Part shown: positions 1-9,801 of the stretch, piece by piece
How positions within the stretch are numbered: position 1 is the first letter of the stretch
How the letters are laid out: every line of letters starts with the position of its first letter
Source of the DNA: Verrucomicrobiales bacterium
Lineage (GTDB): Bacteria; Verrucomicrobiota; Verrucomicrobiia; Limisphaerales; JAYPXF01
NCBI GenBank assembly: GCA_002715965.1
Contig: PBAL01000086.1
Coordinates: 62,001 to 126,000 of the forward strand
Direction of reading: 5' to 3'
Length of the DNA stretch: 64,000 nucleotides
Program-made: the position numbers and the translations under genes
Notes under the pieces: model-generated
Told to the model about the DNA's origin: nothing
The model's input: the letters and a program-made list of their open reading frames with translations, nothing else
Databases searched by the model: none

Positions 1-2073
1 GGGCTTGACGGTGAGTTGCTTGTCCGGGATGGAGTATTTCAATCCGGCCAATCCTTCGAGGTAGAGCAGGATCTTGCCGGCATTGAAGTTTGAGTATTGG
101 TCGCCGAACAACTTGAGATCGCGCTCGTAGGCTTCCGGGGCGACGGCCGCCTGCCATTCGTCATGGTAGTTGTAGTTGGCAAGGTGGTTCAGGGTGAGGT
201 CGGCTGCCTCTTTCACTTCCTGGCGAAACATGCCATCGAGCGTGAAGTAGGCGGTATCGGGCGTGTAACCAAAGGAGTGATCCACCGGCGTGGCAAACTT
301 CTTCATCGACTGCTTGGACAAGGCCAGCGGGAAGAATTCGCCGAAGAAACCCTTGTCCTTGTCAATCGCCCAGGATTCGACCATTGGCCTGACATACTCA
401 TCGGGAAACTGCGGATAGCGCATGGCCCAGAAGCCGGGCGTCCCGATTCTGCCATTGGATGGTGCGCTGAAGTAGTGCTTCACTCCATTCGCTTCCCAGC
501 GTTGGTCATACATCAGGCGGACATGTTTTGGGTCGCGGCGCACCAACTTTTGCCAGCGAGCGACGTCCGCTTCGTGACCGGTAAGGCGGGCGATTCGTTC
601 AAGTGCATTGGCAACCTCGAAATCGTTCAGCGCGAACCCTACGAGCTTCTCGCGAAACAGTTTTTCGAAATGATCCTCGTAACATTCCTTGAGGAACTCC
701 ACGTCTCCGGTGTGCTCGTAGATCTGCCAGGCGCCCAGCACGTGTTCGGCAGTTTCCGGACCATACGCCCCACTGTGCCAGGTCGTGCCCTTGTTGTCGG
801 AAAGCATGAGCAGGCCATTCCAACGTTTGCGATATTGATCGTTTTTGGTGAGGTGTTTCCACGTAAGGACGTTGCCGTAGGCGAATCTGCGTTTGTCGGT
901 CGTCCACGCGCCGACCTTGATCTGGAAGGCCGCGTCGAATCGATGCATGCCGAGGAAATTATTCACGGCTGTTTGCGTGTGATTCTCCTGCTCCCAACCT
1001 TCTCCCACGTGGATGTAATACATGAGGTAGATCGACCAGAGGTAGTAGTAGATATCGACGAACTTTTCATCCGGGCAACGGAACCAGGGAATCTCCTCGT
1101 TCAGTTGCCGGTTCATCTCGCTGGTCTTTTCGGCGAGCCGGGTGTGATTGTGCAGAATGATGTCGCGGGCGGACTTGATTGCGACTTTGCGTTCGTCGTG
1201 CATCGCCCAGGAAACGGTGGTGCCTTCGCTGTCACAAGGAACGGTGAAGTTGTACTGCTGCACACCCTTATCGTCGCGTTCGATGGTGACCCGCTCCAGA
1301 TCCCGCGAGGCACTCAACACCGTGATCATGTCTTCGTAAACGCAGGGCCCGATTCGTTCACCCTGGTCTGGGTCCGGGCGCGATTTCACCGTTCCCCCTT
1401 CGGTGATCACCAACGCGTTGTGTCCTCGGTCATGCTTGATCGACGCGGTGGAAGAGACGCTCTTGCGATGGTAAAAGCTGTGACCGGAGAACTCCAGTGT
1501 TACCGGTTTGGAAGCGGTGATGATCGACGCAGCCGCATCATTGGCTGCGATGAACTTCTCTTCCTTGATCGTCACCCCGCCAAGCTCGTATTCGCAGATC
1601 ATCTTGTCCGGCCGCCACCGCATGCTTTTCGGCTTCGGATTTTCGTAGGTCTCTCCATCAACTACGACGCTTCCGTAAAGAACGCGGGTGTCCTTGTAGA
1701 ACTCCCAACCGTTGTAGTCGTTGCCAGTCCCCGTGTGCTCCGTTCCGCGAATCTCGCTCTCAAGCAGGCCCACGCCACGGCTGCGAAGGTCGTGATGAAA
1801 GGGATGCGTCAGACCAATAGTCTCGTCTTCGTAGAGCTTCCAACTCGCATGAAAGCCACCCACGTAATAGGTAACATTGCCGGCGAGGAAACCGTGCTTG
1901 CGTCCCTGAACCTCGTGTTCGAGCCTACGGCAATAGTCGGTGAACTCCGGCTTGTCTCCGGTGGGGACGAGAGGAACTTTCTTGGGAACAGATGCGGCTT
2001 CTTCCGAGCAACCGGAATAAATGAGCAGAGCGAGCGCGAACGCCAGCGCAGATCCGGATGTCGTCCGAATCAT
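1..2073 (-). CDS. Six-hairpin glycosidase-like secreted lipoprotein (partial; C-terminus runs off the window)
   Basis: Minus-strand frame open from ATG at 2071-2073 to position 1 (my translation: MIRTTSGSALAFALALLIYSGCSEEA... lipobox-like GC; ...FHHDLRSRGVGLLESEIRGTEHTG...; ...LEGLAGLKYSIPDKQLTVKP). Not in the ORF track because no stop lies in the window. Starts 2 bp after the upstream sulfatase stop. Confidence 0.75.
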   Translation of the reverse strand, partial: MIRTTSGSALAFALALLIYSGCSEEAASVPKKVPLVPTGDKPEFTDYCRRLEHEVQGRKHGFLAGNVTYYVGGFHASWKLYEDETIGLTHPFHHDLRSRGVGLLESEIRGTEHTGTGNDYNGWEFYKDTRVLYGSVVVDGETYENPKPKSMRWRPDKMICEYELGGVTIKEEKFIAANDAAASIITASKPVTLEFSGHSFYHRKSVSSTASIKHDRGHNALVITEGGTVKSRPDPDQGERIGPCVYEDMITVLSASRDLERVTIERDDKGVQQYNFTVPCDSEGTTVSWAMHDERKVAIKSARDIILHNHTRLAEKTSEMNRQLNEEIPWFRCPDEKFVDIYYYLWSIYLMYYIHVGEGWEQENHTQTAVNNFLGMHRFDAAFQIKVGAWTTDKRRFAYGNVLTWKHLTKNDQYRKRWNGLLMLSDNKGTTWHSGAYGPETAEHVLGAWQIYEHTGDVEFLKECYEDHFEKLFREKLVGFALNDFEVANALERIARLTGHEADVARWQKLVRRDPKHVRLMYDQRWEANGVKHYFSAPSNGRIGTPGFWAMRYPQFPDEYVRPMVESWAIDKDKGFFGEFFPLALSKQSMKKFATPVDHSFGYTPDTAYFTLDGMFRQEVKEAADLTLNHLANYNYHDEWQAAVAPEAYERDLKLFGDQYSNFNAGKILLYLEGLAGLKYSIPDKQLTVKP

Positions 2074-2074
2074 T

Positions 2075-4246
2075 CTATAGTCCCAATTCTTCGAGCTTCG
2101 GTTGAATGGCCCTGGCCCAACGTTCGTAGCCGGCTTCGCTGAGGTGGAGGTAGTCCGGCATGATCTTTTTGTCGATGGTTCCGTCGGGTTCGAGGAACTC
2201 ATTGCTGAGGTCCATGTAGTGCACGCGTTCGCCATCGGCAAAGCGACGAATCTTCTGGTTGATCATAACGTTGTTGAGGCGCTTGAGATCTTGTGGGGAT
2301 TGGCCGCGAGGAAAGATCCCGAGGAGGAGAATCTTGGTCTTGGGAACGTTCTTCTTGATGAGACCAAGAATGTCTTCGACGCCAGCCGCCACTTCTTCGG
2401 GATCCTGATCGAAATGACCGGTGTTGTTAGTGCCGATCATCACAACCGCAATCTTGGCGCGCCGGCTCAATTGCTTGTCTTTCGTCAGGCGCCAGATGAC
2501 GTGTTCGGTGCGGTCACCACCAATGCCGAGATTGAGCGCTCGTTTGTCACCATAGTATTTCTCCCAGACTTCCTTGCCGCGGCCTTCCCAGCCTTGGGTG
2601 ATGGAGTCGCCGACGAAGACAATGTCGAAGGGACCTTTTCGGGAATTCTTGGTGAGTTGACTGTTGCGCTCACGCCAGCCCTTCTGATTGCCGCGAGTGG
2701 CAGGAATAGTGGCGCTGTTTACGCCGTAGTGATTACGAAGGTCACGATAGCGCTTCTGCAGTGCGGCAAACGTCGGCGCGTAGGCAGGATCGTTGTGCAC
2801 GCTCTTCATCTCGCTCGGATCTTTCCCCAAGTCGTGCATCTGCCACTCGCGGGTGCGCGGGAACCACATCAGCTTATGCGTTTCCGTGCGGACACCGTCG
2901 TGGACCGGGACGTTGTGGACGGCTGCGTTTTCGTAGTAGGCGTAGTAGATCGCATCGCGCCAATCTGAAGTCTTGGCGCCGCCATTGCGGAAGAGGGGAA
3001 CGAGGCTGCGGCCTTGGATATCCGAGGGAATCGGTGCACCGGCGAGTTCGAGGAAGGTGGGTGCGTAGTCGATGTTCTGGATCAGCGCGGGTGAGTCGGA
3101 GCCGGGCATGATCACACCGGGCCAGCGGATGAGGAAGGGCATCTTCAATGACTCCTCATACATCCAGCGCTTGTCGTACCAACCGTGCTCGCCGAGGTAG
3201 AAGCCTTGGTCTGAGGAGTAGATGACAATCGTGTTTTCCGCGAGGCCGGCCTTGTCGAGATAATCCAGAATACGACCGACGCCGTCGTCAACCGCCTGCA
3301 CGCTCTTCAGGTAGTCGGTGATGTAGCGTTGGTATTTCCACTGGATGATTTCCTTCTCACTGAGCTTGCCGGACTTGAGATCTTTCAAGAACAATTGGTT
3401 GCGAGGTTCATACCATTCGTCCCAGGTCTTTTTCTGTTCATCAGTCATGCGCTGATATTCGCGATTGGGCAGGCTGCCGAAGACTTCCGGGTGTTGATTC
3501 TCGCCACGGAACTTCATGTCGTGTCCCCAGAACATGTGCTCGCTGATGGACATTTCGTTTTCCTTCAACAGCTTCGTACGATCGGCGTAGCTGTCGAAGA
3601 GCGAGTCTGGTTCCGAAACGGGCTTGCCCTTGAAGAGATCGAAGTGGCGCGGATGTGGTGACCAGTTGCGATGAGGCGCCTTGTGCTGGCACATCAGGAT
3701 GAAGGGCTTGTCCGTGCTGCGATCGTTCTTCAGCCAGTTTAGTGCGAGATCCGTGATGACATCCGTGCAGTAGCCCTCGTAGCGTTTGCGCTTTTTGTCC
3801 ATCTGGATGAAGTCCGGGTTGTAGTAGTTGCCCTGCCCCGGAAGGATCTCCCAGTAGTTGAATCCGGTGGGATTGCTCCGCAGGTGCCACTTGCCCACGA
3901 GCGCGGTTTGATAACCGGCGTTCTGCACCATCTTCGGAAACGTCCCTTGTGACCCGTCAAAGAAATCACCGTTGCGCCGGAAGCCGTTGATGTGGCTGTG
4001 CTTGCCGGTGAGAATGCACGCCCGCGACGGACCGCAGATGGAGTTGGCGCAGAATGAATTTCGATAGATCGCACCTTCCTTCGCCAGGCGATCGATGTGG
4101 GGAGTCTGGTTGATCTTCGATCCGAGCGCACTGATCGCCTGCACGGCGTGGTCGTCGGAAAAAATGAACACGATGTTCGGGCGCTTTTGCGCTGCGTTTG
4201 CAGCGATGGAAGATGCGATAATTATGAGGGCAATCAGATGTCTCAT
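2075..4246 (-). CDS. Sulfatase fused to a C-terminal SGNH/GDSL hydrolase domain
   Basis: Signal peptide; N-terminal RPNIVFIFSDDHA and NSICGPSRACILTG (CxPSR FGly motif); C-terminal VFVGDSITQGW, NLGIGGDRT, MIGTNNTG, DYLHLSEAGY (SGNH blocks). Confidence 0.93.
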   Translation of the reverse strand: MRHLIALIIIASSIAANAAQKRPNIVFIFSDDHAVQAISALGSKINQTPHIDRLAKEGAIYRNSFCANSICGPSRACILTGKHSHINGFRRNGDFFDGSQGTFPKMVQNAGYQTALVGKWHLRSNPTGFNYWEILPGQGNYYNPDFIQMDKKRKRYEGYCTDVITDLALNWLKNDRSTDKPFILMCQHKAPHRNWSPHPRHFDLFKGKPVSEPDSLFDSYADRTKLLKENEMSISEHMFWGHDMKFRGENQHPEVFGSLPNREYQRMTDEQKKTWDEWYEPRNQLFLKDLKSGKLSEKEIIQWKYQRYITDYLKSVQAVDDGVGRILDYLDKAGLAENTIVIYSSDQGFYLGEHGWYDKRWMYEESLKMPFLIRWPGVIMPGSDSPALIQNIDYAPTFLELAGAPIPSDIQGRSLVPLFRNGGAKTSDWRDAIYYAYYENAAVHNVPVHDGVRTETHKLMWFPRTREWQMHDLGKDPSEMKSVHNDPAYAPTFAALQKRYRDLRNHYGVNSATIPATRGNQKGWRERNSQLTKNSRKGPFDIVFVGDSITQGWEGRGKEVWEKYYGDKRALNLGIGGDRTEHVIWRLTKDKQLSRRAKIAVVMIGTNNTGHFDQDPEEVAAGVEDILGLIKKNVPKTKILLLGIFPRGQSPQDLKRLNNVMINQKIRRFADGERVHYMDLSNEFLEPDGTIDKKIMPDYLHLSEAGYERWARAIQPKLEELGL

Positions 4247-4291
4247 GGGGCGCGGAGTTTAGGCTGATGGAAATGATCGGGGGAAGGTGAA

Positions 4292-5860
4292 TCAGAACTT
4301 CGTTTCCTGCATTTTTTCAGTGCAGTGCTTGCGGTTGGCTTCGAATCGCGCGAGGTCTTTTTCAAGGCGTTCCTTGGCCTTCGCGATGATCTCCTCGTCA
4401 CTGTTTGCCTGATTCACGGTCTTTTCGTGGACCTCACGCGCCATCTTCTCGAAGCGATCCAGCTCGGCGAAGCGCGCTGCGTAAACATCCTGCACGTCTT
4501 CGGCGTCGATCGACTCAAGGTAGTCGTGCATGACCGCGCGTAGTTGCGATGCCTTCTCCGGCTCGGTTTCGATGAGGTTGTTCTTTTCCCGGTAGTCAGT
4601 GGCGACATTGAAGAGCTTCATCTCGCCGGTCCGGATGTGCTCCATGAGCTTGTAGTCACCGAGTCGGATGACGCTGAGGGGCGCGGCAAAGTAACATGGG
4701 TAGTGATAGACAAAGCCCTCGACCGGACGGTCCACCTTGCCGTCGTTCCCGTTCTCGAGCACGTCGCGCAAACTGCCGCCATCGAGGTTCTTCGGAAGCG
4801 GTTTGGAGCTGTTCGCGTAGTCGTGAATCGTTGGCAGCAGGTCCCATTGGTTGATCGCCACATCACATTGCGCTCCCGCCTTTACTCCGGGACCGGCGAC
4901 GATGAGTGGAACTCTCAAGCCGCCTTCGTAGAGATTCGCCTTCCCGCCTCGCAGTGTGCCGTTGGGACCGAGACCACCGCCGTTGTCGGAGGTGTAGATG
5001 ATGAAAGTGTTGTCGAGTTCGCCGGTCTTTTTGACGGCATCGATGATCGCTCCCAATCCTTCATCAATCTCCTCGAGCATGGCCGCGTATTGCAGCCGCC
5101 ATGAGTGTATGGTGTATCCCTTGGGCATGTCTTCGACCGGCAGGTAATCGGTGTCCTTCAAATACTTCCCGCGGGGGAGTTTGCGGTATTTCTCGATCAG
5201 GTCGGGACGCGCTGCGTGAGGAACGTGAACTGCGTAGTGCGAAACCATCATGAAGAAAGGGCACTTGCCACTGTGTTCGTTGATGAAGTCCATCGAGCTT
5301 TTCTTCAGCGAAGCCATGCGCTTGGGATTATCCGGAGGCAGTGGAGTGCGGTCCTTCAGGCCGACGTATTCGCCGTGGAAATTCCCGTTGTCCGCGAACT
5401 CTTCGAGTTCATCAGTGACGTCGTAGCCAATGGTCTTCATCTTCTCGTTGCCCATGCCCTTGCCGAAGTGCGCGGTGATGTAATCGGAATCGGCGGATTT
5501 CACCACATCGGCGAGCGAGACTTCGTCTGACCACTTGAGCTTTCGCTGCAGAGCGAGCACATCGTGGACGAAGGTGTAGCCGATCCTCCCCGGTGTCTTG
5601 CCGAATTGAATGCTCTTGCGCGAAGGCGTGCAGGTAGGCGCAGGCGCGTAGGCATTGGAGAATTTCGTGCCGCGCTTGGCGAGTTGTTCCAGGTTAGGCG
5701 TCCGGTTGAAATCACTGCGGGATTCCGGATCGCTGTCCATCATCTTGACCGAAGTGTCAGCCCAGCCAAGGTCATCGACATAGATAATGATGAAGTTCGG
5801 GCGTTTGGCGTGGACTGCGAGCGCTGTGAGGAAGCACAGAAGGGTGAGTAAACGTTTCAT
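4292..5860 (-). CDS. Sulfatase (arylsulfatase family)
   Basis: Signal peptide; RPNFIIIYVDDLGWAD; APTCTPSRKSIQFGKTP (CTPSR); YTSDNGGGLGPNGTLRGGKANLYEGGLRVPLIV. Confidence 0.95.
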   Translation of the reverse strand: MKRLLTLLCFLTALAVHAKRPNFIIIYVDDLGWADTSVKMMDSDPESRSDFNRTPNLEQLAKRGTKFSNAYAPAPTCTPSRKSIQFGKTPGRIGYTFVHDVLALQRKLKWSDEVSLADVVKSADSDYITAHFGKGMGNEKMKTIGYDVTDELEEFADNGNFHGEYVGLKDRTPLPPDNPKRMASLKKSSMDFINEHSGKCPFFMMVSHYAVHVPHAARPDLIEKYRKLPRGKYLKDTDYLPVEDMPKGYTIHSWRLQYAAMLEEIDEGLGAIIDAVKKTGELDNTFIIYTSDNGGGLGPNGTLRGGKANLYEGGLRVPLIVAGPGVKAGAQCDVAINQWDLLPTIHDYANSSKPLPKNLDGGSLRDVLENGNDGKVDRPVEGFVYHYPCYFAAPLSVIRLGDYKLMEHIRTGEMKLFNVATDYREKNNLIETEPEKASQLRAVMHDYLESIDAEDVQDVYAARFAELDRFEKMAREVHEKTVNQANSDEEIIAKAKERLEKDLARFEANRKHCTEKMQETKF

Positions 5861-5892
5861 GATCTCGATATTACGAATAAGTCGGATGGGTC

Positions 5893-8388
5893 CTATTTCT
5901 CGAACTGCACCTGCACTTCTAAAATTCCGACCGCAGTATTCTCACGTGCCTTGACGTTGATGCGAATTGCATCCGCCATCGTCGGTGCCGCGGGGTGCAC
6001 GACGTTGAACTGATTGGCGCGCCAGTCGTAGCGGTCGGTTGTGTAGAGTTGAAAGGGTTTCCATTTGCCGTTCTGCCCGACTTCAAGCGACCATTCCTTG
6101 GGGAGCCTCACATCGCCCTGCCAACGATCCATCCAGAACACGCCGACGCTGCGGATGTTCCTGGTCTTTTTGAATCGGCCGACGACCCATTGGTCCTTGC
6201 CGGGTTGGCCGCGGCTCGTCCAACGCGGGATCTTGTTTCCACTCGACCACTTGTCGATTTTGCCGTCGCCGATTGCGTTGATGGTGTCCTCATCCGCAGT
6301 GTGTGAGGCGGTAATCTCAGTGAACACGCTCTCCTTGGGCAGGGCGTGCGGATCAAAGATCGCCATGTCCTTCTTGGTGGGAAACCAGACGGTCATGGAA
6401 TCAATGCCGCGATTGTTCCATGCGTAATAGGGCGTCAGCTTCAGTTCCTGGTTCTTCGTCTTTTTGTTCTTCGTTATTGCCGACGCGAGCACCGTGGATT
6501 GAACGAAGCTTCCAAATTTGGTGATGGCGGTGGAGGTCTTCGAACTCGTCGAACTCTTGCTGATGAAGAAACGTTGGGTGGCTCCGCCATTGTCGATGCC
6601 CTCCGCACAAAGCACGAGTGGGCCGCGAGTGAGGGCGACGCGGTTGTGGTTGTCCTCGACAGCTTCGTGGCTGCGATTGACACGAACGGGCATTGGAAGG
6701 CTCAGTTCGATCTTGTCGCCTTTCTTCCACTCGCGATTAATCACGGCAAAGCCCTTCTTCGGTTTCCCCACCTTGTCCTTCTTGCCATTGATGGAGACAG
6801 ACCATGATTGTTTGTTCTTGTCGGAGAAGCTGTACAGATCGCCCGGAACGAACTGCTTGCCCTGTGCCCAGGTGGGAATGCGGAGGTGCAGCGCAAACCT
6901 GGCTGTCTTCGCGGGATCGATCGTCAGGACCGTCTTGCCTGGATTGGGATACTGCGTGCTCTGCGAGATCTTGACCTTGTTTCCATCGATCAGGGCTTCG
7001 GTTCCGCTTTCCGCGTAGAAGATGACGTAGAGGTTCTCGTCATCGAACGCGTAGATCATACCGGGCACTTGAGGGATCAAGCGGGCCATGTTCGATGGGC
7101 AGCAGGCAGTTCCGAACCACGGAGCGCGTCCGGCTGTACCGTGGTTGAACGGATACTTGCCATCGGCATCGAGTGGATTGACGTAGAAGAATTTGTTCCC
7201 CTCGAGATTGACCGCAGCGAGGACGTTGTTGAGCAAGGCAACTTCGGCGACATCGATGTACTTCGCGTCTTTGTGGAGGAGAAACATGCGATGGTTGAAC
7301 AATACGTTGCCGACCGCAGCGCAGGTTTCGTTGAAGGCGTGCGCGTTGGGCAGGAGATATTTGGGGCCAAATCCTTCGATTCCATGAACGGCACCGAGTC
7401 CACCGGTGATGTGCATGCGGGTATCGGTGATGTTCGCCCAGATCCGATCCAGCGCCTTGGCGTAACCTTTGTCCCCGGTGAGCGTGCCGACGTCGGCCAT
7501 GGACGCGTAGAGGTAGGTTGCGCGCACTGCGTGTCCGACCGCTTCGCTCTGCTCCTTCACGGGCTTGTGTTGCTGGGCATAAGTCGGCGCCATGACGCCC
7601 TCGCCATCGGGAACGTAGGAGATGCCACGGATCTCAAGGAACTTGCGCGCCATGTCCAGATAGAGCTTCTTGCCGGTCACACGGTAGAGTTTCACCAGGG
7701 CAAGTTCCGGTTCCTGGTGACCGGGCGCCTGATTGACGGGTTTGCCGTTGTTGTATTTCGGATCGCCTTCGAAGAAGACCTTGTTGATGTGTTGGGCGTT
7801 TTTCTCAGCGATCTTCAGGAGCGCGTCTTTGCCGGTGGTTTCGTAGTAGGCCACAGCGGCTTCATACATGTGGCCCATGTTGTAGAGCTCGTGGCTGTGA
7901 ACGACGAAGGTGTAGGGTTTGTCGCCCATCATGTGCTTAGACGAACCGGCTCCGGTCGTGTGTGAGGGATATAGGTAACCATCGGCTTCCTGTGCTTTGC
8001 CGATCACCTCGATGATTTCATCCATCTTCTTTTCCAGCTCCGGATCGCGCTTGAGTTGCAGCAGATAAGCCGCGCCTTCCATCACCTTGTAAAGATCGGA
8101 ATCGATGAAGCGATGCGCGCGGTGGTCCTTGACGTCTCTGCCCTTGAGTTTGTCCGCGGCAGCCTGCAGGTGAGCCACGCCGGTTTCAGTACGCTCGAAT
8201 GCCCAGGGAACCAATGTCTTTCGCTGCGTCACCATTCGCGGACGCCAGAAGTCTGAGGTCATATCGACCTTGTAGTAGGGAATCGGCTTCAGTGGGTAAT
8301 CAGTGCGAACCCCCGCCGAAATCGCGTCATTTTGAAAAACGACGGCTGCCAACAATAAGACCAGTAGTTGCCTGGGTGTCATGGGCAA
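5893..8388 (-). CDS. Glycoside hydrolase family 127 / DUF1680 (beta-L-arabinofuranosidase-like), secreted
   Basis: DFWRPRMVTQRKTLVPWAFERTE..., AFNETCAAVGNVLFNHRMFLL, FFYVNPLDADG, GTACCPSNMARLIPQVPGMIYAFDDENLYV. Confidence 0.92.
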   Translation of the reverse strand: MPMTPRQLLVLLLAAVVFQNDAISAGVRTDYPLKPIPYYKVDMTSDFWRPRMVTQRKTLVPWAFERTETGVAHLQAAADKLKGRDVKDHRAHRFIDSDLYKVMEGAAYLLQLKRDPELEKKMDEIIEVIGKAQEADGYLYPSHTTGAGSSKHMMGDKPYTFVVHSHELYNMGHMYEAAVAYYETTGKDALLKIAEKNAQHINKVFFEGDPKYNNGKPVNQAPGHQEPELALVKLYRVTGKKLYLDMARKFLEIRGISYVPDGEGVMAPTYAQQHKPVKEQSEAVGHAVRATYLYASMADVGTLTGDKGYAKALDRIWANITDTRMHITGGLGAVHGIEGFGPKYLLPNAHAFNETCAAVGNVLFNHRMFLLHKDAKYIDVAEVALLNNVLAAVNLEGNKFFYVNPLDADGKYPFNHGTAGRAPWFGTACCPSNMARLIPQVPGMIYAFDDENLYVIFYAESGTEALIDGNKVKISQSTQYPNPGKTVLTIDPAKTARFALHLRIPTWAQGKQFVPGDLYSFSDKNKQSWSVSINGKKDKVGKPKKGFAVINREWKKGDKIELSLPMPVRVNRSHEAVEDNHNRVALTRGPLVLCAEGIDNGGATQRFFISKSSTSSKTSTAITKFGSFVQSTVLASAITKNKKTKNQELKLTPYYAWNNRGIDSMTVWFPTKKDMAIFDPHALPKESVFTEITASHTADEDTINAIGDGKIDKWSSGNKIPRWTSRGQPGKDQWVVGRFKKTRNIRSVGVFWMDRWQGDVRLPKEWSLEVGQNGKWKPFQLYTTDRYDWRANQFNVVHPAAPTMADAIRINVKARENTAVGILEVQVQFEK

Positions 8389-8483
8389 GATTCAAAGTGT
8401 CTGCGACACTCCGTTCAAGGGTGGAGTGCCGAGGAATTGAGCGGATGTTTGGAGATATCCGACGCGCGCCGGATCGGATTTGA

Positions 8484-9401
8484 TCAACCGTTGAGGAAGT
8501 AGCCCCGTTGTTTGTCGCTGATTGGATGTTCGAGGCGCTCCAGAACCTGGAGCATATCTTCCCACAGCTTGCGCTTTTCCGTGATGGCTTGGTTGCGCAG
8601 GAGGTAGGCAGGATGATAGGTCGGCATGACGGGGATTTCCCGAAAAGTCATCCAGGTTCCACGCAGACGCATGATCCCCATCTGCGCTTTTCCGAACAGG
8701 CCTTCAACCGCCGTCCCACCCAGACAAACAATGACCTTGGGCCGAATGATTTCGATCTGCGCCTGGAGATACGGAAGACAGGTCATCATCTCGGTCGGAG
8801 TCGGCTTGCGATTGCCGTGACGCTGTCCCGGGGTATCCGGCCGACACTTGACGACATTGCAGATATAAATTGCGTCCCGTTCCAAACCCATTGTCTGGAT
8901 GATTTTGCTGAGAAGCTGTCCGGCCTTCCCAACAAAGGGCTCCCCTTTCCGATCCTCATCCATCCCCGGCGCTTCGCCCACAAACATCAGTTCCGAGTGA
9001 ATGTCGCCAACACCGAAGACCACGTTCTTTCTCGATTTTACAAGGTGACCACACTTTACGCACTGCATTGCACGATCGCATAGATCCGCCATGACCGAAT
9101 CTTTATCGTCCCGCGACAGCGGTCTGGAACGGTCTTGACCAATCAGTTCGCGTGGTCGTTCCGTACGAGGAGCTTGTCTCTGAGCCGGCACTTGCTCTTG
9201 AACGGGTTGATCGGAAGTGGGGCGCCCCGGTTGACGATTCTGTGAAGGAGCTGCTGCTGGACGACTTATGGACTGCGCAGACGGCAACGGTTGTTCCAAT
9301 GCTGCGAGCGATTCTGCCGACACCTCGACGAAGCGTTGACCGCGCGCATGTCGTTCCTCCAGATGATCGATCGTGGCATCCAGAAGTTCCGAGTAGTCCA
9401 T
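8484..9401 (-). CDS. Uracil-DNA glycosylase, family 4/5-like, with Pro/Gln/Arg-rich N-terminal linker
   Basis: CVKCGHLVKSRKNVVFGVGDIHSELMFVGEAPGMDEDRKGEPFVGKAGQLLSKII; YICNVVKCRPD; CLGGTAVEGLFG; PTYHPAYLLR. Confidence 0.93.
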   Translation of the reverse strand: MDYSELLDATIDHLEERHARGQRFVEVSAESLAALEQPLPSAQSISRPAAAPSQNRQPGRPTSDQPVQEQVPAQRQAPRTERPRELIGQDRSRPLSRDDKDSVMADLCDRAMQCVKCGHLVKSRKNVVFGVGDIHSELMFVGEAPGMDEDRKGEPFVGKAGQLLSKIIQTMGLERDAIYICNVVKCRPDTPGQRHGNRKPTPTEMMTCLPYLQAQIEIIRPKVIVCLGGTAVEGLFGKAQMGIMRLRGTWMTFREIPVMPTYHPAYLLRNQAITEKRKLWEDMLQVLERLEHPISDKQRGYFLNG

Positions 9402-9442
9402 GCGGGATTGTGCTCAGTGCGGAATGAGGCAGGAAGCAAAAG

Positions 9443-9473
9443 TTGTTCAGAACAAAACCATCCAACTGGATGG
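9443..9473. promoter_or_regulatory. Two adjacent palindromes (TTGTTCAGAACAA, CCATCCA-AC-TGGATGG) in the divergent UDG / zinc-ribbon intergenic region
   Basis: Perfect 13-bp odd palindrome at 9443-9455 and 7-bp-arm palindrome at 9458-9473. Confidence 0.4.
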
Positions 9474-9504
9474 CAAATTCCCACGACTCCGTTATGCTTT
9501 TGAC

Positions 9505-9801
9505 ATGACACGGCACTGCTGGAAGTGCGGAACGGAGTGGACCTTGAGCGGCCAACCTGGTCGCAGCGAACAATGCGCAACTTGTCGCAACGATCTACGT
9601 GTCTGCCTCAATTGCGTCAGCTATGACAAGAACGCTGCGCAGCAATGCCGTGATCGACGGGCCGATCCGGTCTACGAGAAGCACGTCGGGACGTTCTGTG
9701 AGTGGTTCGAAATGCCCCGAAGGGAGTTCAGCGGGGAGAAACCTGAAGACAACCGTGCCGCAAAAGCGCGCGAGGAGTTAAAACGTCTGTTTGGCGATTG
9801 A
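9505..9801 (+). CDS. Small Cys-rich (zinc ribbon-like) protein
   Basis: MTRHCWKCGTEWTLSGQPGRSEQCATCRNDLRVCLNCVSYDKNAAQQC. In-frame internal ATG preferred over 9400 because the longer form overlaps the divergent UDG start. Confidence 0.75.
   Translation: MTRHCWKCGTEWTLSGQPGRSEQCATCRNDLRVCLNCVSYDKNAAQQCRDRRADPVYEKHVGTFCEWFEMPRREFSGEKPEDNRAAKAREELKRLFGD

Noticed and set aside
97-2142. 681-aa plus-strand ORF
   Set aside because: Antisense shadow of the minus-strand six-hairpin glycosidase, which has a signal peptide, sensible protein sequence and a start coupled to the sulfatase gene; the plus ORF has no recognisable domain.
9443-9455. LexA/SOS box upstream of the UDG gene
   Set aside because: TGTTC and GAACA are separated by 1 nt, which does not match the spaced LexA boxes I know; kept only as an unnamed palindrome.
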